DNA from: Planctomycetia bacterium
GTDB lineage: Bacteria; Planctomycetota; PLA2; JAEUHO01
Assembly (NCBI GenBank): GCA_030618975.1
Contig: JAUXCH010000395.1
Span: 1-5,355 of the forward strand
Direction of reading: 5' to 3'
Length of the DNA stretch: 5,355 nt
Shown: positions 4,335 through 5,355 of the stretch, piece after piece
Layout of the letters: every line of letters begins with the position of its first letter
Position numbering within the stretch: position 1 is the first letter of the stretch
The notes under the pieces: model-generated
The model's database searches: none
What the model was told of the DNA's origin: nothing
Seen by the model: the letters and a program-made list of their open reading frames with translations, nothing else
Position numbers and translations under genes: made by a program

Positions 4335-5355
4335 GTGAGCAGGACGGCCCCACTTCCTTCCCGCGGCGCCGACCGCGGGCGCGGCGCGCAGGCCCGCCTG
4401 GGCCTCCTCCTCCTCGTGGGTTTCGTCGTCTACTTCGCGACCCTCGATGCGCGCGGGTACTGGGCCGACGAGGTCTGGGGGCTGTGGGATGTCCGCCACG
4501 ATCTGCCGCACTTGCTCAAGGCGCGGGCCCGGGCCGGTCACCATCCCTTCTACTTCCTCGTGCTCTGGACGCAGGTCCGGCTCTTTGGGGAAGGCGAGGT
4601 CGTCACGCGCCTTCCGGCGCTCCTCGCGTCCTTCGGCTCCGTCTCGTTCCTCTACGCCATCGTGCGTCGTGTCACCGCCTCGCCCCGGGCCGCGCTGCTC
4701 GCGGCGGCCCTGCTCCTCCTGACCCCGGCCCACCTGCGCTACGCGCAAGAGGCGCGCATGTACGCGTTCGTCGAGTGCTTCTCGCTTGCCGGTACGTGGG
4801 TGCTCCTGGCGTCCGGGCCCCGCCCGGGCATCGGTGCCGCGTGGGCGTTCGCCGCACTCACGGCCGCCAACCTCTTCACGCACGCCTCCGCGCAGCTCGT
4901 GGTCGTGGCCCAGGTCGCGTTCCTCCTCACGCGGCGCAGGATCCCCTGGCGTCTGCTCGTCGCGACGAGCTTCGCCCTCGTGCCCTTCGGGCTGTGGCTC
5001 CTGTACTTTCTGCCTCGATTCGACCCAGCCGCGTACCTGGGGTGGCAGCCGGAGTGGGAGCCGGTGCTCGTGGCGTGCGGACTCGGGTGGGCCCTCCTCC
5101 CCGAGTCCTGCACCTGGGTGTCGGCCGTCGCCGGAATCGCGGCGCTGGGGCTGGGCGTCGCGGGGGCGGTCGCGGCCGGCGCGCGAGGCGCGGCGCTCAC
5201 CTGGCTCGCGTTCGGTGTCGTGGCCGCCGGGGTCCTCGTCAGCGCCCTCGGGTTCGTGAACGCGTTCTGCACGCCGCGGTATCTGCTGGCCGCGTGGGCG
5301 GCCCTCGTGGGCCTGTGGGCCGTCGCGACGCACGCCGTGGCGTCATGGCACAAGA
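4335..5355 (+). CDS. GT39/PMT-like (ArnT-like) membrane glycosyltransferase, N-terminal part
   Basis: Partial: 340 codons in frame before the right edge, against about 450-550 aa for the family. Such enzymes use polyprenyl-phosphate-linked sugars outside the inner membrane and modify proteins, lipids or polysaccharides. The start is GTG 4335, three codons after an in-frame TAG (4323-4325); the next in-frame Met is only at residue 142. After a short basic N-terminus comes a first membrane helix (about 22-37). Then YWADEVW (42-48) gives the conserved acidic pair after helix 1, and GHHPFYFLVLW (68-78) the HPP-like loop. LRYAQEARMYAF (134-145) is the hallmark QEARMY motif, and CTPRYLLAAW (312-321) the later PRYLL motif. 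I count roughly ten hydrophobic segments, among them 92-111, 117-133, 143-160, 165-181, 185-199, 205-226, 260-283, 287-310 and 315-335. It is transcribed away from the two GT2 genes, suggesting a shared glycan pathway. The substrate is unknown. Confidence 0.88.
   Translation, partial: MSRTAPLPSRGADRGRGAQARLGLLLLVGFVVYFATLDARGYWADEVWGLWDVRHDLPHLLKARARAGHHPFYFLVLWTQVRLFGEGEVVTRLPALLASFGSVSFLYAIVRRVTASPRAALLAAALLLLTPAHLRYAQEARMYAFVECFSLAGTWVLLASGPRPGIGAAWAFAALTAANLFTHASAQLVVVAQVAFLLTRRRIPWRLLVATSFALVPFGLWLLYFLPRFDPAAYLGWQPEWEPVLVACGLGWALLPESCTWVSAVAGIAALGLGVAGAVAAGARGAALTWLAFGVVAAGVLVSALGFVNAFCTPRYLLAAWAALVGLWAVATHAVASWHK

Noticed and set aside
3963..5333. Long minus-strand open frame (456 codons) opposite the GT39-like gene
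   Set aside because: Its translation is low-complexity, rich in Arg, Glu, Gly and Pro with no domain. It overlaps a frame with clear GT39 motifs. It is an antisense shadow caused by high GC.

Overview
The window is very GC-rich, with strongly G/C-ending codons throughout and long antisense shadow ORFs as a result. This fits a high-GC bacterium such as an Acidobacteriota, Myxococcota, Gemmatimonadota or Rokubacteria-like lineage. Nothing in the sequence fixes the phylum. Both ends of the window cut through genes. I see no RNA genes, CRISPR arrays, insertion sequences or other mobile elements.

Left half (1-2360, + strand): the 3' part of a molybdenum-hydroxylase operon of the xanthine dehydrogenase superfamily. 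It contains the C-terminal part of the molybdopterin (Mo-cofactor) subunit, a complete FAD subunit, and a 78-residue Cys-rich protein that overlaps the FAD gene and is probably translationally coupled to it. The FAD subunit carries a cysteine-rich insertion that resembles the extra [4Fe-4S] cluster loop of 4-hydroxybenzoyl-CoA reductase beta (HcrB) and of the periplasmic aldehyde oxidoreductase FAD subunit (PaoB). The complex is therefore more likely an aldehyde or aromatic-type oxidoreductase than a classical purine-degrading xanthine dehydrogenase. The [2Fe-2S] subunit is not in the window and is expected upstream.

Middle (2361-2545): a short convergent intergenic region. It holds three GC-rich hairpin-forming sequences and an 18-bp imperfect tandem repeat whose first copy begins with the palindrome GTGACGTCAC. 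None of the hairpins has a T-tract, so terminator calls are tentative.

Right half (2546-5355): a glycan-assembly locus. Two family-2 glycosyltransferases lie on the minus strand and overlap by one base (TGATG). The upstream one starts at a TTG codon with a good Shine-Dalgarno. The downstream one resembles small WaaE/KdtX-type enzymes. Diverging from them, after a 146-bp intergenic region, is a multi-membrane-spanning GT39/PMT-like (ArnT-like) glycosyltransferase. It starts at GTG, just downstream of a possible -10 box, and runs off the right edge. A plausible picture is polyprenyl-phosphate-sugar-dependent transfer by the membrane enzyme, with cytoplasmic GT2 enzymes building a cell-surface polysaccharide, lipid-linked glycan or glycoprotein glycan. 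The product cannot be told from sequence.
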